64,000 nucleotides of DNA from Pseudoalteromonas xiamenensis (GTDB lineage: Bacteria > Pseudomonadota > Gammaproteobacteria > Enterobacterales > Alteromonadaceae), in NCBI RefSeq assembly GCF_042431545.1, contig NZ_JBHLYX010000001.1, one strand, 5' to 3'. Shown piece after piece: positions 43,777 to 53,038 of this stretch. The position numbers and the translations under genes were made by a program. The notes below the pieces were generated by a model that did no database searches, was not told the DNA's origin, and saw nothing but the letters and a program-made list of their open reading frames with translations. Numbering within the stretch: position 1 is the first letter of the stretch; every line of letters begins with the position of its first letter.

Positions 43777-45417
43777 ATGAGTTGCCGTTCACAACTTACC
43801 AGTTGGAAAGCGTTGTCAGAAAGTGCTAAGAAATTAGGTGGTGTTCACCTGAAATCACTTTTTGAACAAGACAAACAGCGTTTTGAAAAATTTTCATGCC
43901 AAATTCCAGGTGTGTTGTTTGATTATTCAAAGCAGCTCATAACTCCTGAAGTTAAATCTCAGTTAATTCAGCTTGCTGAAGAATGTAATGTTGCGCAATG
44001 GCGCAATCGCATGTTCTCAGGTGAAAAAATCAATTTCACTGAAAATCGTTCTGTATTGCATGTAGCGTTGCGTAATCGCGACAACACTCCATTGATTGTT
44101 GATGGAGTGAATGTTACGGATCAAGTAAATGCTGAACTGGCGAAAATAAAACAATTTACAGAACAAGTACGTTCTGGCGATTGGCGTGGTTATACAGGCA
44201 AAGCGGTAAAAAACGTAGTTGCAATCGGTGTTGGTGGTTCGAATCTTGGTCCTCAAATGGTGACTGAAGCGCTGGCTTCATTTGCTGATGATACGCTGGA
44301 TATCTATTACGTTTCGAACGTTGATGGGGTGCAATTAGCTCATGTGTTAAACAAGCTAGACCCAGAAACAACGTTATTCGTCGTGTCATCTAAAACGTTT
44401 ACCACGTCAGAGACAATGACAAATGCACGCTCTTCAGTAGCGTGGTTTTTGGCGTCAGCACAAGACGACGCTGCAATAGCAAAACATTTTGTTGCTGTCA
44501 GTACTAATTTGGAAAAAACACGTGCATTTGGTATAGCAGATGAAAACGTGTTTACAATGTGGGACTGGGTAGGTGGCCGTTTCTCTTTGTGGAGTGCGAT
44601 AGGGTTACCAATAGCGTTGTATCTTGGTTTTGAGGCGTTTCAAGATGTCCTTGAAGGCGCATTTGAGATTGATGAGCACTTCAAAACGGCAGAAGCAGGT
44701 GAAAATATTCCACTGTTAATGGCGTTATTGAGTCTTTGGAACACGAGTTTTCTCGGTCATAAAGCTCAGGCTATACTCCCATATGACCAAGCGCTACACA
44801 TGTTGCCTGCTTATTTGCAACAAGGTGAGATGGAAAGTAATGGTAAATCAGTGTCTTTTGATGGACAAACTGTACCTTACACTACGGTCCCGCTTATCTG
44901 GGGCATGACGGGTATTAACGGTCAGCACGCGTTTTATCAGTATTTACATCAAGGCAATACAATCGTGCCTGCGGACTTTATCGCGTCGATCAAGCCACAA
45001 GTTGCGATGGGAGCTCATCACGATATTCTGATGTCGAACTTCTTTGCGCAAACAGAAGCTATGATGGCCGGTGTTGATGAAGTAGCTGTACGTGCAGATT
45101 TAGTCGCTAAAGGAAAGTCAGAAGACGAAATTCAGGCTTTACTCGCGCATAAAATTCATCAAGGTAATAGACCAACAACGTCTATTATTTTGGATACCGT
45201 TGATGCTAAGGCGGTCGGTCGCTTAGTTGCGATGTACGAACATAAGATCTTTAGCCAAGGTATCTTGTTACAAATTTGTTCTTTTGACCAATGGGGCGTA
45301 GAGTTAGGCAAAGGTCTTGCTTCGAAGATTGAAAGCGAGTTGTTGAACGAAGATGTAAACCATGAGCATGATAGTTCAACGTCAAGTCTAATTGCTTACT
45401 ACAAATCCCGCCGATAA
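43777..45417 (+). CDS. pgi: Glucose-6-phosphate isomerase
   Basis: 546 residues from ATG 43777, chosen because AGGGGAAAG lies just upstream; a TTG at 43750 in the same frame is unlikely. Signatures: IGVGGSNLGPQMV (sugar phosphate binding), SSKTFTTSETM, GGRFSLWSAIGLP, GINGQHAFYQ and the C-terminal DQWGVELGKGLA with the active-site lysine. It interconverts glucose-6-phosphate and fructose-6-phosphate and works with glk, zwf and pgl nearby. A LacI-type operator precedes it, so it belongs to a sugar-responsive regulon rather than being purely constitutive. Confidence 0.96.
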   Translation: MSCRSQLTSWKALSESAKKLGGVHLKSLFEQDKQRFEKFSCQIPGVLFDYSKQLITPEVKSQLIQLAEECNVAQWRNRMFSGEKINFTENRSVLHVALRNRDNTPLIVDGVNVTDQVNAELAKIKQFTEQVRSGDWRGYTGKAVKNVVAIGVGGSNLGPQMVTEALASFADDTLDIYYVSNVDGVQLAHVLNKLDPETTLFVVSSKTFTTSETMTNARSSVAWFLASAQDDAAIAKHFVAVSTNLEKTRAFGIADENVFTMWDWVGGRFSLWSAIGLPIALYLGFEAFQDVLEGAFEIDEHFKTAEAGENIPLLMALLSLWNTSFLGHKAQAILPYDQALHMLPAYLQQGEMESNGKSVSFDGQTVPYTTVPLIWGMTGINGQHAFYQYLHQGNTIVPADFIASIKPQVAMGAHHDILMSNFFAQTEAMMAGVDEVAVRADLVAKGKSEDEIQALLAHKIHQGNRPTTSIILDTVDAKAVGRLVAMYEHKIFSQGILLQICSFDQWGVELGKGLASKIESELLNEDVNHEHDSSTSSLIAYYKSRR

Positions 45418-45696
45418 AGAATTGGTTGCACTACGCAGCAGAAACGAATTCACGCAATGTGAGATAGAATACCTTTGAACGGGTAGCGCTGGAGTTCTTA
45501 GGGCCTGTATTTTTGTGAGAGGAATTACAGTGCCCCTAAGGCTCATTTAATCGAATAACAACAACTTCAGCCTGACTATTGCAATCGAATTCAACGTTCA
45601 TTTAAACAAACATTTGATACTGTTTAAATTTAGAGTAATCCATATTCTTGCCCAATCAGGTATGACTGATGGGCCTCAACGAGTAGAGAGACGACT

Positions 45697-47169
45697 ATGC
45701 ATAATCCTTTTGATATTGTGATTTTTGGCGGTGGTGGAGATCTTGCACTTCGCAAGTTGCTTCCTGCAATGTACAGAGCATATCAAGAAGGGAACTTGCC
45801 TGAAGGGACGCGTATCCTACCTACAGTCAGAGAGCCGGCCAAACAAGAAGAATACGTTGAAATGGCAAATCAGGCGCTTCAGGCTCATTTAGGTCAAGGC
45901 GAATACAATAAAAAAGATTGGCAAGCCTTCTCTGCCTATCTAGTTCCCGTTGTTATTAATGTTACAGAAGAAGATAACCATTGGGACACGCTAAAATCAA
46001 TTTTGGATACGGAAGCTGAAGACCGCTCTCGCGTATTCTATTTGTCGTTACCTCCTGCTGTTTATGGTCGTTGTTGCGAAATCTTATCTATTAAAGGGCT
46101 GATTACCGAAACGTCACGCGTCGTGGTAGAAAAACCAATTGGCTATTGTGGTAAGTCTGCAGAAGAAATTAACTCGAAAATAGCGCAATACTTTGAAGAA
46201 AACCAAATCTTCCGTATCGACCATTACTTAGGTAAAGAAACCGTTCAAAACTTAATGGCTTTGCGTTTTTCAAATTCACTGTTTGAAAACATGTGGGATG
46301 CAAAAGTCATCGACAATATTCAGATTAGCATCTCAGAAACGGTCGGTTTAGAAAGCCGAGCTGGCTTTTATGATAAAGCTGGTGCACTGAGAGACATGAT
46401 CCAAAATCACTTATTGCAGCTACTTTGCCTTGTGGCTATGGAATCTCCGCACAAATTAAATGCGAACAGTATTCGAGCAGAAAAGCTTAAAGTGCTTGAA
46501 GCGCTGCGCCCTCTTATTGATGATAACGTAGACAAAAATATTGTTCGTGGCCAATATGTACCGGGTGACTTAGCTGGTAAATTGGTGCCTGGATACCTGG
46601 AAGAACTCGGTGAAGGGTCAAGTAAAACAGAGACCTTTGTCGCTATTCGCGCGCACATCGATAATTGGCGTTGGGCTGGGGTGCCATTCTACCTTAGAAC
46701 GGGTAAACGTATGAAAAAGCGTTGTGCCGAAATCGTTGTAGAATACAAAAAGGTATCTCATAACGTGTATGGCGAGGGGGTAGGTCCTATTCAACCAAAT
46801 CGCTTAGTCATTCGTTTACAGCCAGAAGAAAGCATTCAATTAACGCTGATGTCAAAGCGAATGGACAATTTAGAAATGCAACTTGAGCCAGTTACGTTAA
46901 ACATTGAACTGAGCCAAAAATATACGAACACCTATTATTCAGATGCGTATAAGCGTCTAATGTTGGATGCTGCAGCGAATAATCCATCATTGTTCATTCA
47001 CCGTGACGAAGTGCGCCAAGCTTGGCAATGGATTGATCCAATCATCGAACGCTGGCAGAAAAAAGGCAGTCCTGCACTTTACCGAGCTGGGAGCTGGGGA
47101 CCGGATGACGCTGATGAGTTACTTCAAGAAAACAATCACGTTTGGTTCAACGCTGGAGAGAAGTGTTAA
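45697..47169 (+). CDS. zwf: Glucose-6-phosphate 1-dehydrogenase
   Basis: 490 residues. The N-terminal dinucleotide loop is IFGGGGDLALRKL (the usual form is GASGDLA). The active-site motif RIDHYLGKE is intact, followed by FYDKAGALRDMIQNH and YLRTGKRMKKR. It produces 6-phosphogluconolactone and NAD(P)H, entry to the Entner-Doudoroff and pentose phosphate routes. It overlaps pgl by one base (TAATG). edd and eda are not in the window. No LacI-type palindrome is visible in the 279-base gap upstream. Confidence 0.96.
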   Translation: MHNPFDIVIFGGGGDLALRKLLPAMYRAYQEGNLPEGTRILPTVREPAKQEEYVEMANQALQAHLGQGEYNKKDWQAFSAYLVPVVINVTEEDNHWDTLKSILDTEAEDRSRVFYLSLPPAVYGRCCEILSIKGLITETSRVVVEKPIGYCGKSAEEINSKIAQYFEENQIFRIDHYLGKETVQNLMALRFSNSLFENMWDAKVIDNIQISISETVGLESRAGFYDKAGALRDMIQNHLLQLLCLVAMESPHKLNANSIRAEKLKVLEALRPLIDDNVDKNIVRGQYVPGDLAGKLVPGYLEELGEGSSKTETFVAIRAHIDNWRWAGVPFYLRTGKRMKKRCAEIVVEYKKVSHNVYGEGVGPIQPNRLVIRLQPEESIQLTLMSKRMDNLEMQLEPVTLNIELSQKYTNTYYSDAYKRLMLDAAANNPSLFIHRDEVRQAWQWIDPIIERWQKKGSPALYRAGSWGPDDADELLQENNHVWFNAGEKC

Positions 47170-47879
47170 TGGCGACAATCACGGAACATTTCTTCGAAAG
47201 CAAAGAGGCAATGACATCTCAGCTTGCAATGTTGCTTGAAAATGAACTTTCAGAAGCGATTAGGACATCAAATCAAGCTGTACTTGGCGTGTCTGGCGGT
47301 TCTTCACCGAAAGCGGCTTATGAATATTTGTCGACGGTCAATCTTGGTTGGGCCAATATTACCGTTGCTATGGTTGATGAGCGTTGGGTTGATGCGTCAC
47401 ATGAAAAGTCAAATGAGGCGTTTATAAAAGCAACGCTTTTACAAAATTTCGGCGCAGCAGCATCGTTTGTTACGATGAAAAACTCGGCACCAACGGCAAT
47501 CCTAGGGCATAGTGATGTCGAATACGCGTATCGTGCAATAGGAAAGCCGTTCGACGTAACAATACTTGGTATGGGCCCTGATGGACACACTGCGTCTTTA
47601 TTTCCTCACGCAGATGGACTCGAAGAAGCACTAAAAACCGATAATCTGACCGCTGCGATTAATGCGATTGAAAGCGAAGTGACAGGTTCTATTACTGAGC
47701 GAATGACACTTTCATTAAATGGTATTGCAACAAGTAAACACGTTATCTTACTCATTAGTGGTGAAGATAAGAAAGCTGTTTATGAACAAGCTAAAGCGGG
47801 TGGGGTCGTAGAAGACATGCCGCTTCGAGCTGTATTGAATCAAAAAGATTTGAAATTAACCGTATTTTGGTCGCCGTAA
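47169..47879 (+). CDS. pgl: 6-phosphogluconolactonase
   Basis: 236 residues from ATG 47169, which overlaps the zwf stop; a longer frame from 47142 is less likely. The DevB-type signatures are GVSGGSSPKAAY, TVAMVDERWV and GMGPDGHTASLFPH. It hydrolyses 6-phosphogluconolactone to 6-phosphogluconate. Translationally coupled with zwf. Confidence 0.94.
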   Translation: MATITEHFFESKEAMTSQLAMLLENELSEAIRTSNQAVLGVSGGSSPKAAYEYLSTVNLGWANITVAMVDERWVDASHEKSNEAFIKATLLQNFGAAASFVTMKNSAPTAILGHSDVEYAYRAIGKPFDVTILGMGPDGHTASLFPHADGLEEALKTDNLTAAINAIESEVTGSITERMTLSLNGIATSKHVILLISGEDKKAVYEQAKAGGVVEDMPLRAVLNQKDLKLTVFWSP

Positions 47880-47897
47880 GACCCAAAATCAGATCAT

Positions 47898-47922
47898 AAA
47901 AAGCGTCGAAAGGCGCTTTTTA
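47898..47922 (+). terminator. Probable terminator of zwf-pgl
   Basis: AAAAAGCG(T)C-GAAA-G(G)CGCTTTTT hairpin with GAAA tetraloop, short T run. Confidence 0.75.
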
Positions 47923-48147
47923 AATTTTAACAGCACACACACCGCATATCTAAAAACATCAAACTATAAATCAAAAGCTTATATTTATTTTCTCGATTTT
48001 TTTAGCCAACACTAAACGAACCGCTAAGCTCTTGCCCTTTTTCTAAAGCAAAACTTTGTGAACGGACTAGACGTGACTGATCTGAAAAACATCTTAACGC
48101 GATTTTTGTCATTTAATGGTGGAAATAATGATGCTTGGGTTATATAA

Positions 48148-48161
48148 TGACAGCGCTGTCA
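48148..48161 (+). promoter_or_regulatory. LacI-family operator TGACAGCGCTGTCA (distal)
   Basis: Perfect palindrome, extended to AATGACAGCGCTGTCATT at 48146-48163. Lies 368 bases before the receptor gene start. Confidence 0.8.
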
Positions 48162-48446
48162 TTGATAAGTAATCTCAATTCCCTGAATCGCTAACTTTGC
48201 CCAGTGAGCAATTCTTTAAATTATCGACATACCCAAAAAAGGTAAAGTTGGCGTTGTTTTTGCCGTGTTTTACTTCTAATTTCTGTCTTTATTGTGTTAT
48301 ATTCCTCGCGTTTAAATGTAACAAATCACAACTAATTTTTAAAATACCCAATAAAAACAATGGTTAATAGACTCTTTTTGGTAGTGTTTTACTACGAAAA
48401 AAAGTGTAGCTAAATTGTAATTTTGGGTGTATGGTTTGTTATTAGA

Positions 48447-48460
48447 TGACAGCGTTGTCA
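48447..48460 (+). promoter_or_regulatory. LacI-family operator TGACAGCGTTGTCA (proximal)
   Basis: Lies 56 bases before the receptor start; flanked by AT on both sides (ATGACAGCGTTGTCAT). Confidence 0.82.
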
Positions 48461-48515
48461 TCTTCACTGGGCAGAAGTGATTTAAAAACCAACAAAATGA
48501 TTCAAGGGGAATCCT

Positions 48516-51167
48516 GTGTTAGCTAATAATTTTAAGAAAAGCTTACTTGCTATAAATGTAGGTATCGTTCTCGCAGGCGCTGGTTCGATTGGTGCTGTTC
48601 AAGCTGCTGATCAAGTGCAGGCTCAAGAAAGTGTTGAAGTTATTGAAGTTCGTGGTTTACGAGCGTCAAATAAGGCCAACATCAATGAAAAGCGTTTTGC
48701 AAACAGCATCGTAGATGCTGTGAATGCGGAAGACATCGGTAAATTACCTGATGCAGACGTAGGTCAAGCACTTGGTCGTATTCCAGGTATCACCGTAGGT
48801 CGCGCGTTTGGTCAAGGTTCATCAGTATCGATTCGTGGTACAGATCCTCGCATGACGTTAACCACGTTAAATGGTCAAAATGTTGCGTCAACGGGTTGGT
48901 ACGACCAAATGAACATTGACCGTTCATTTAACTACTCAATGCTACCTGCAGAATTGATTGGTGGTATGGAAGTTTACAAATCAACTCAGGCAAACATTGT
49001 TGAGGGCGGTATCGGTGGTACGGTTATCGTTAAAACTCGTAAGCCACTTGATTTAAAAGCTAACCAAATGTTTGCATCTGTAAAAGGCGAATACGGCACG
49101 CTAAACGAAAATGTAGCTCCTGATATTTCTGCATTGTACAGCTGGAAAAACGAAGAAGAGTCTTTTGGTGTTCTAGTTGCTGGAGCGTACGTTGACCGTG
49201 AATATCTACGCCAAGGTACAGAAGCTGACTTAGATTGGGGTGGTCGTTCGTCTATCCAGCCTTCAAGCTTCCTCCAATCACAAGAGCGCAAAGCGCTAGA
49301 TACAACTTTCCAATTCCGTCCTTCTGAAAACTTAGACTTTGATTTTCATGTATTAAAACTAAAGCTGGGTGCGGATAGCATTGGTGCTAACATGTACATC
49401 AATACTGACACAGATTGGGGGGATGGTGATTCATTCTGTCAAAAATTCAATGGTGCTGGTGTTTGTACAGTTAGCGTAACACCAGAAGATAAAGCGTCTA
49501 AAATCTTCTTCCAAAACTGGGCTCGTCAAGGCGAAATGACGTCTGACACTTATGAGTTCAATGGAAACTACAAGGGCGAAAACTATTCAATCGCTGCAAC
49601 TGTGGGCCGTACAAAAGCGGAAGGCGGTACTCAGATGAGTGCGAACTTCGGTTACGGTTGGTGGGGTGACAAGTTTGGTGCGGTAAAATGGAGTGGTACT
49701 GTTGATGCAACAGGTAAACAAATCCGTATCGATGGTAAGGACATGGGCTTTACACGCGAGCAACTTGATACAACAGTAGGCACGTCAACTTGGACTGGTA
49801 TTAAAGGTCCAAACGAAGATAAAGAAACTTACGCTCAGGTTGATTTAGATCTTGATTTAGATTTTGATGTAATCAACAAGTTTGAAGCAGGTCTGCGTGT
49901 TACTAAACATGAATTTGTTAAACAAGAATATCGCGCTATCTACGATGCAAACAAAGAAAATAGTTTCCAAACGTCGGACCTTTATAGCGGCACAATGCCT
50001 TTAGGTTATGACGGTTGGACAATTCCTAAAGCAAACCTTGATGCAATGATTAATGCAACGTTGTCACTCGTTGATCAATTCGCTTATAGCCGTCCAGCTT
50101 ACGGAAAAATAGAAGAAGATAATTTCTCTGCATACGGTATGTTCTCGTTTGCTTCTGAAGATTACCGTGGTAATTTTGGCGTACGTTATGTTAAGACTGA
50201 CGTAACATCGAGCGGTCACGTAATCGATAACTCTCCAGCAGATATTTTAGGCGTTAACGCTGGTTGGAGTGAAGAGCTACACTCTGTAGATGGCAGTTAC
50301 AGTGAGTTTTTACCAAGTTTGAACGTTGCGTACAGCCTATCTGAAGATAAGATTATCCGTTTTGCAGCTGGTCAAGCGATCACGCGCCCGAACTACGATA
50401 ACTTATTCTTATCTGCTTCAACGGGTTACCCTGATGATCGTGATTTCAACGAACAAATTACATATGGTAATCCTGACCTTAAACCAATGAAGGCAACTCA
50501 AGCTGATTTAAGTTTTGAATACTATTATGGTGATGGCAACCTTGCATCTGCAACGTTGTTCTACAAAGATATTTCAAACTTTATCGTTGCTACAACTGAA
50601 ACAAATCAACAAATCGGTGTAATTAATAACGATATTCCTACGCCTGCAGACATTTGGACAGTCAACAACTATAAGAATGCTGGCGGTGGTGAGATTTTCG
50701 GTCTTGAACTTCAAGTCAACCACGCTTGGGATAATGGTTTTGGCGTCAACGTGAACTATACATACGCGGATGCGCAAGCTCCAGCAGAAGTATATACTGA
50801 TAACCTAAGCAAATTTACAGAAGCATCTGAGCACAGTGCAAACCTTGTGGCATACTGGGAAAACGATGTTTACTCAGCACGTGCCGCATATAACTGGCGT
50901 TCAGAGTACATGATCCGTGAATACGGTGCGTACTATGGTAACCGTATGCATGATGACTTCGGTACACTTGATTTAACATTCGGTTGGAACATTAACGAGA
51001 ACCTAGTTGCACGTCTTGAAATTGTTAACTTAACAGAAGAAGACGATGTTCAATACGGTGCAGCGGGTGTTGGCACTGCGGTAAAACCGGCTCTACAAGA
51101 TGACTTCCCAACGTGGTCATTCCGTGGAGAAGCGATTTACCGTGTAGGTGTAAGCTTCCAGTTCTAA
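48516..51167 (+). CDS. TonB-dependent receptor (TIGR01782 type)
   Basis: 883 residues. GTG start after CAAGGGGAAT; the leader and first codons are nearly identical to those of the 53039 receptor. The signal peptide ends about VQAA; the TonB box is VEVIEVRGLRAS. Plug motifs: NAEDIGKLPDADVGQAL and VSIRGTDPRMTL. The barrel ends VGVSFQF. Under a double LacI-type operator shared with pgi, so the ligand is probably a sugar or oligosaccharide; not maltodextrin-specific by sequence. A terminator follows, then a halogenase-like gene. Confidence 0.9.
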   Translation: MLANNFKKSLLAINVGIVLAGAGSIGAVQAADQVQAQESVEVIEVRGLRASNKANINEKRFANSIVDAVNAEDIGKLPDADVGQALGRIPGITVGRAFGQGSSVSIRGTDPRMTLTTLNGQNVASTGWYDQMNIDRSFNYSMLPAELIGGMEVYKSTQANIVEGGIGGTVIVKTRKPLDLKANQMFASVKGEYGTLNENVAPDISALYSWKNEEESFGVLVAGAYVDREYLRQGTEADLDWGGRSSIQPSSFLQSQERKALDTTFQFRPSENLDFDFHVLKLKLGADSIGANMYINTDTDWGDGDSFCQKFNGAGVCTVSVTPEDKASKIFFQNWARQGEMTSDTYEFNGNYKGENYSIAATVGRTKAEGGTQMSANFGYGWWGDKFGAVKWSGTVDATGKQIRIDGKDMGFTREQLDTTVGTSTWTGIKGPNEDKETYAQVDLDLDLDFDVINKFEAGLRVTKHEFVKQEYRAIYDANKENSFQTSDLYSGTMPLGYDGWTIPKANLDAMINATLSLVDQFAYSRPAYGKIEEDNFSAYGMFSFASEDYRGNFGVRYVKTDVTSSGHVIDNSPADILGVNAGWSEELHSVDGSYSEFLPSLNVAYSLSEDKIIRFAAGQAITRPNYDNLFLSASTGYPDDRDFNEQITYGNPDLKPMKATQADLSFEYYYGDGNLASATLFYKDISNFIVATTETNQQIGVINNDIPTPADIWTVNNYKNAGGGEIFGLELQVNHAWDNGFGVNVNYTYADAQAPAEVYTDNLSKFTEASEHSANLVAYWENDVYSARAAYNWRSEYMIREYGAYYGNRMHDDFGTLDLTFGWNINENLVARLEIVNLTEEDDVQYGAAGVGTAVKPALQDDFPTWSFRGEAIYRVGVSFQF

Positions 51168-51183
51168 TTGCTCGAACGTTGAG

Positions 51184-51212
51184 AAAAACCCAGTGTATGC
51201 TGGGTTTTTTTT
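51184..51212 (+). terminator. Terminator between receptor and halogenase-like gene
   Basis: AAAAACCCAG-TGTATG-CTGGGTTTTTTTT, strong hairpin with T run only 17 bases before the next ATG. Confidence 0.92.
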
Positions 51213-51228
51213 TGGTAGGAGATAGCGT

Positions 51229-52749
51229 ATGCAAATAAAAAAAGTGGCTATCATCGGTGGCGGTACGGCAGGGTGGTTAGCTGCAAATCACCTTGGTGCA
51301 GAACTAAGCCACAATTCATTGTTGGAAATCACCGTAATTGAATCGCAAGATGTGCCTTCTATTGGTGTGGGGGAAGGGACTGTTCCCTATATTATGAACA
51401 GCCTTAAGCGCTTTGGAATTTCTGAAGCGGAGTTCCTTGTTAACTGCGATGCGACCTTCAAACAAGGGATTAAATTTGTTAATTGGTTAGATACAAACAT
51501 TCATGGTGATAATCACTACTATCATCCATTTGATGTGCCTTATCCGAAGGGATTTAATGTCACCTCTTATATGTTGACCAAAGGGTTACGTTTTGACTCT
51601 GTAGGTATTCAAGCAGACTTATGCGAACTTGGGTTGTCGCCAAAGCATAAATCCAATGGTGATTACGAGGGAGTCGTGTCCTATGCTTATCATTTCAACG
51701 CACTTAAATTCGCAGAGCTGTTATCGAACAATGCAAAAAGAAGATTTGGTATTAAGCACGTAATCGCGACAATTAAATCAGCGACAAAAGATGAATTTGG
51801 TAATGTAAGCAGTTTAGTCACGCGAGATAACGAGGAGCTTCAGTTTGACTTTTATGTTGATTGCAGTGGATTTTCTTCCATCCTCATCGACAAAACACTG
51901 CAAACTCCTTTTGTTTCTAAGTCAGAAGAACTCATTGTGGATACCGCGCTCGTTCAACAAGTGGATTTGGCTGCGAATGAAGAAATAAGGCCGTACACGA
52001 CAGCGACTGCCCATTCGGCTGGGTGGATATGGGATATACCGCTTACGAATAGGCGTGGCACTGGATTTGTATATTCCAGTAAATACATGAGTGAACAGGA
52101 GGCTAAAACACAATACGCGAAGTATTTAAAAATCCCTGAATCCGATTTCAATCCGAGAAAAATACCAATGGAAGTTGGTTATAGAGAGTTTTTTTGGAAT
52201 AAAAATTGTGTAGCGTTGGGACTGGCACAGGGGTTCGTTGAGCCATTGGAAGCTACGTCAATTTTATTGACAGATTTTTCTGCGGAATTATTGTGTCGCA
52301 ATTTTCCAAGAACAATTAAAGATATTCCTACGCTTCAAGAAGATTTTAATCGAGCGACTAGGTATGCGTGGGATAGAACTGTGGACTTTATCAAACTGCA
52401 TTATTGTATTTCTGACCGACAAGACAGCGGCTTTTGGGAAGAAAATAGGGATGTTAGAACGTGGTCGAAGGAACTAACTCAAAAGTTGCAGAAATTTAAG
52501 CTAAGGCCTCCGATCCAATCCGATTTTTTTAGTCGTTTTGAGTTGTTTGATGATAAAAACTTCCAGTATGTGTTGTATGGCATGCAGTATTCGACTGATC
52601 TACCTAATATGAACAATATTGAATTTGAGAAATGTGAACAGATACTTGGGGAAAATCCGGTACTCTTAGATAACGCAAAGCGTAATTTAATGCTACACCG
52701 CCAATGGCTCGATGGGCTTAACAAAGCGATGGCGCGGCTAGAACGCTGA
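51229..52749 (+). CDS. Flavin-dependent tryptophan-halogenase-family protein
   Basis: 506 residues. FAD motif IIGGGTAGW at 8-16, conserved lysine at 78 in ATFKQGIKFVNW, signature GWIWDIPL (WxWxIP intact), VEPLEATSI near the C-terminal third. PF04820 family. No signal peptide. It follows the TonB receptor after a terminator, and GTAGGA precedes its ATG. The physiological substrate is unknown; the repeated linkage to receptors suggests it modifies a molecule that is imported or a molecule used in uptake (inference). Confidence 0.85.
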   Translation: MQIKKVAIIGGGTAGWLAANHLGAELSHNSLLEITVIESQDVPSIGVGEGTVPYIMNSLKRFGISEAEFLVNCDATFKQGIKFVNWLDTNIHGDNHYYHPFDVPYPKGFNVTSYMLTKGLRFDSVGIQADLCELGLSPKHKSNGDYEGVVSYAYHFNALKFAELLSNNAKRRFGIKHVIATIKSATKDEFGNVSSLVTRDNEELQFDFYVDCSGFSSILIDKTLQTPFVSKSEELIVDTALVQQVDLAANEEIRPYTTATAHSAGWIWDIPLTNRRGTGFVYSSKYMSEQEAKTQYAKYLKIPESDFNPRKIPMEVGYREFFWNKNCVALGLAQGFVEPLEATSILLTDFSAELLCRNFPRTIKDIPTLQEDFNRATRYAWDRTVDFIKLHYCISDRQDSGFWEENRDVRTWSKELTQKLQKFKLRPPIQSDFFSRFELFDDKNFQYVLYGMQYSTDLPNMNNIEFEKCEQILGENPVLLDNAKRNLMLHRQWLDGLNKAMARLER

Positions 52750-52775
52750 GCATCCATATACTCCTTTAGCAATAA

Positions 52776-52808
52776 AGACCGCTTTTCAATAATGCAAAAG
52801 CGGTTTCT
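52776..52808 (+). terminator. Probable terminator after halogenase-like gene
   Basis: AGACCGCTTTT-CAATAATGC-AAAAGCGGTTT inverted repeat, followed by a weak T-rich tail. Confidence 0.55.
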
Positions 52809-52982
52809 CCTTACTGGATAGTATGTTTTTTGTTCTATCCCTTCTGATGTTTTAATCTTCTACTTCAATACTCCGCCCTAGAAAATGATACTTAAATGTT
52901 AAAGATGAAAAAATTACAATAAATTATTTGGATAAGTTGTGGATTATTTGTTCTTTTGGCGCTATGTTGTACAAAGCAAGAT

Positions 52983-52996
52983 TGACAGCGTTGTCA
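52983..52996 (+). promoter_or_regulatory. LacI-family operator TGACAGCGTTGTCA before second receptor
   Basis: 43 bases before the GTG start at 53039; identical 14-mer to 43654 and 48447. Confidence 0.8.
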
Positions 52997-53038
52997 TTAT
53001 TGCAAGGTTGAATGCAAAAAAATAACAAGGGGAATTCT

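Larger units (their letters stand above)
47880..48515. other. Long regulatory region before the second TonB-receptor cluster
   Basis: 636 bases without a credible gene. It holds the pgl terminator (47898-47922) and two TGACAGCGYTGTCA palindromes 299 bases apart. Very AT-rich between them. Confidence 0.7.

Noticed and set aside
45600..45696. Possible HexR-type site before zwf
   Set aside because: The T/A-rich stretch near CTGTTTAAATTTAGAG does not form a convincing palindrome of the HexR type.
48240..48440. Search for a small precursor-peptide gene beside the halogenase modules
   Set aside because: The intergenic regions at 47880-48515, 52750-53038 and 55610-55822 contain only very short frames without ribosome binding sites or a leader-like composition, so I cannot support a ribosomally made peptide substrate.
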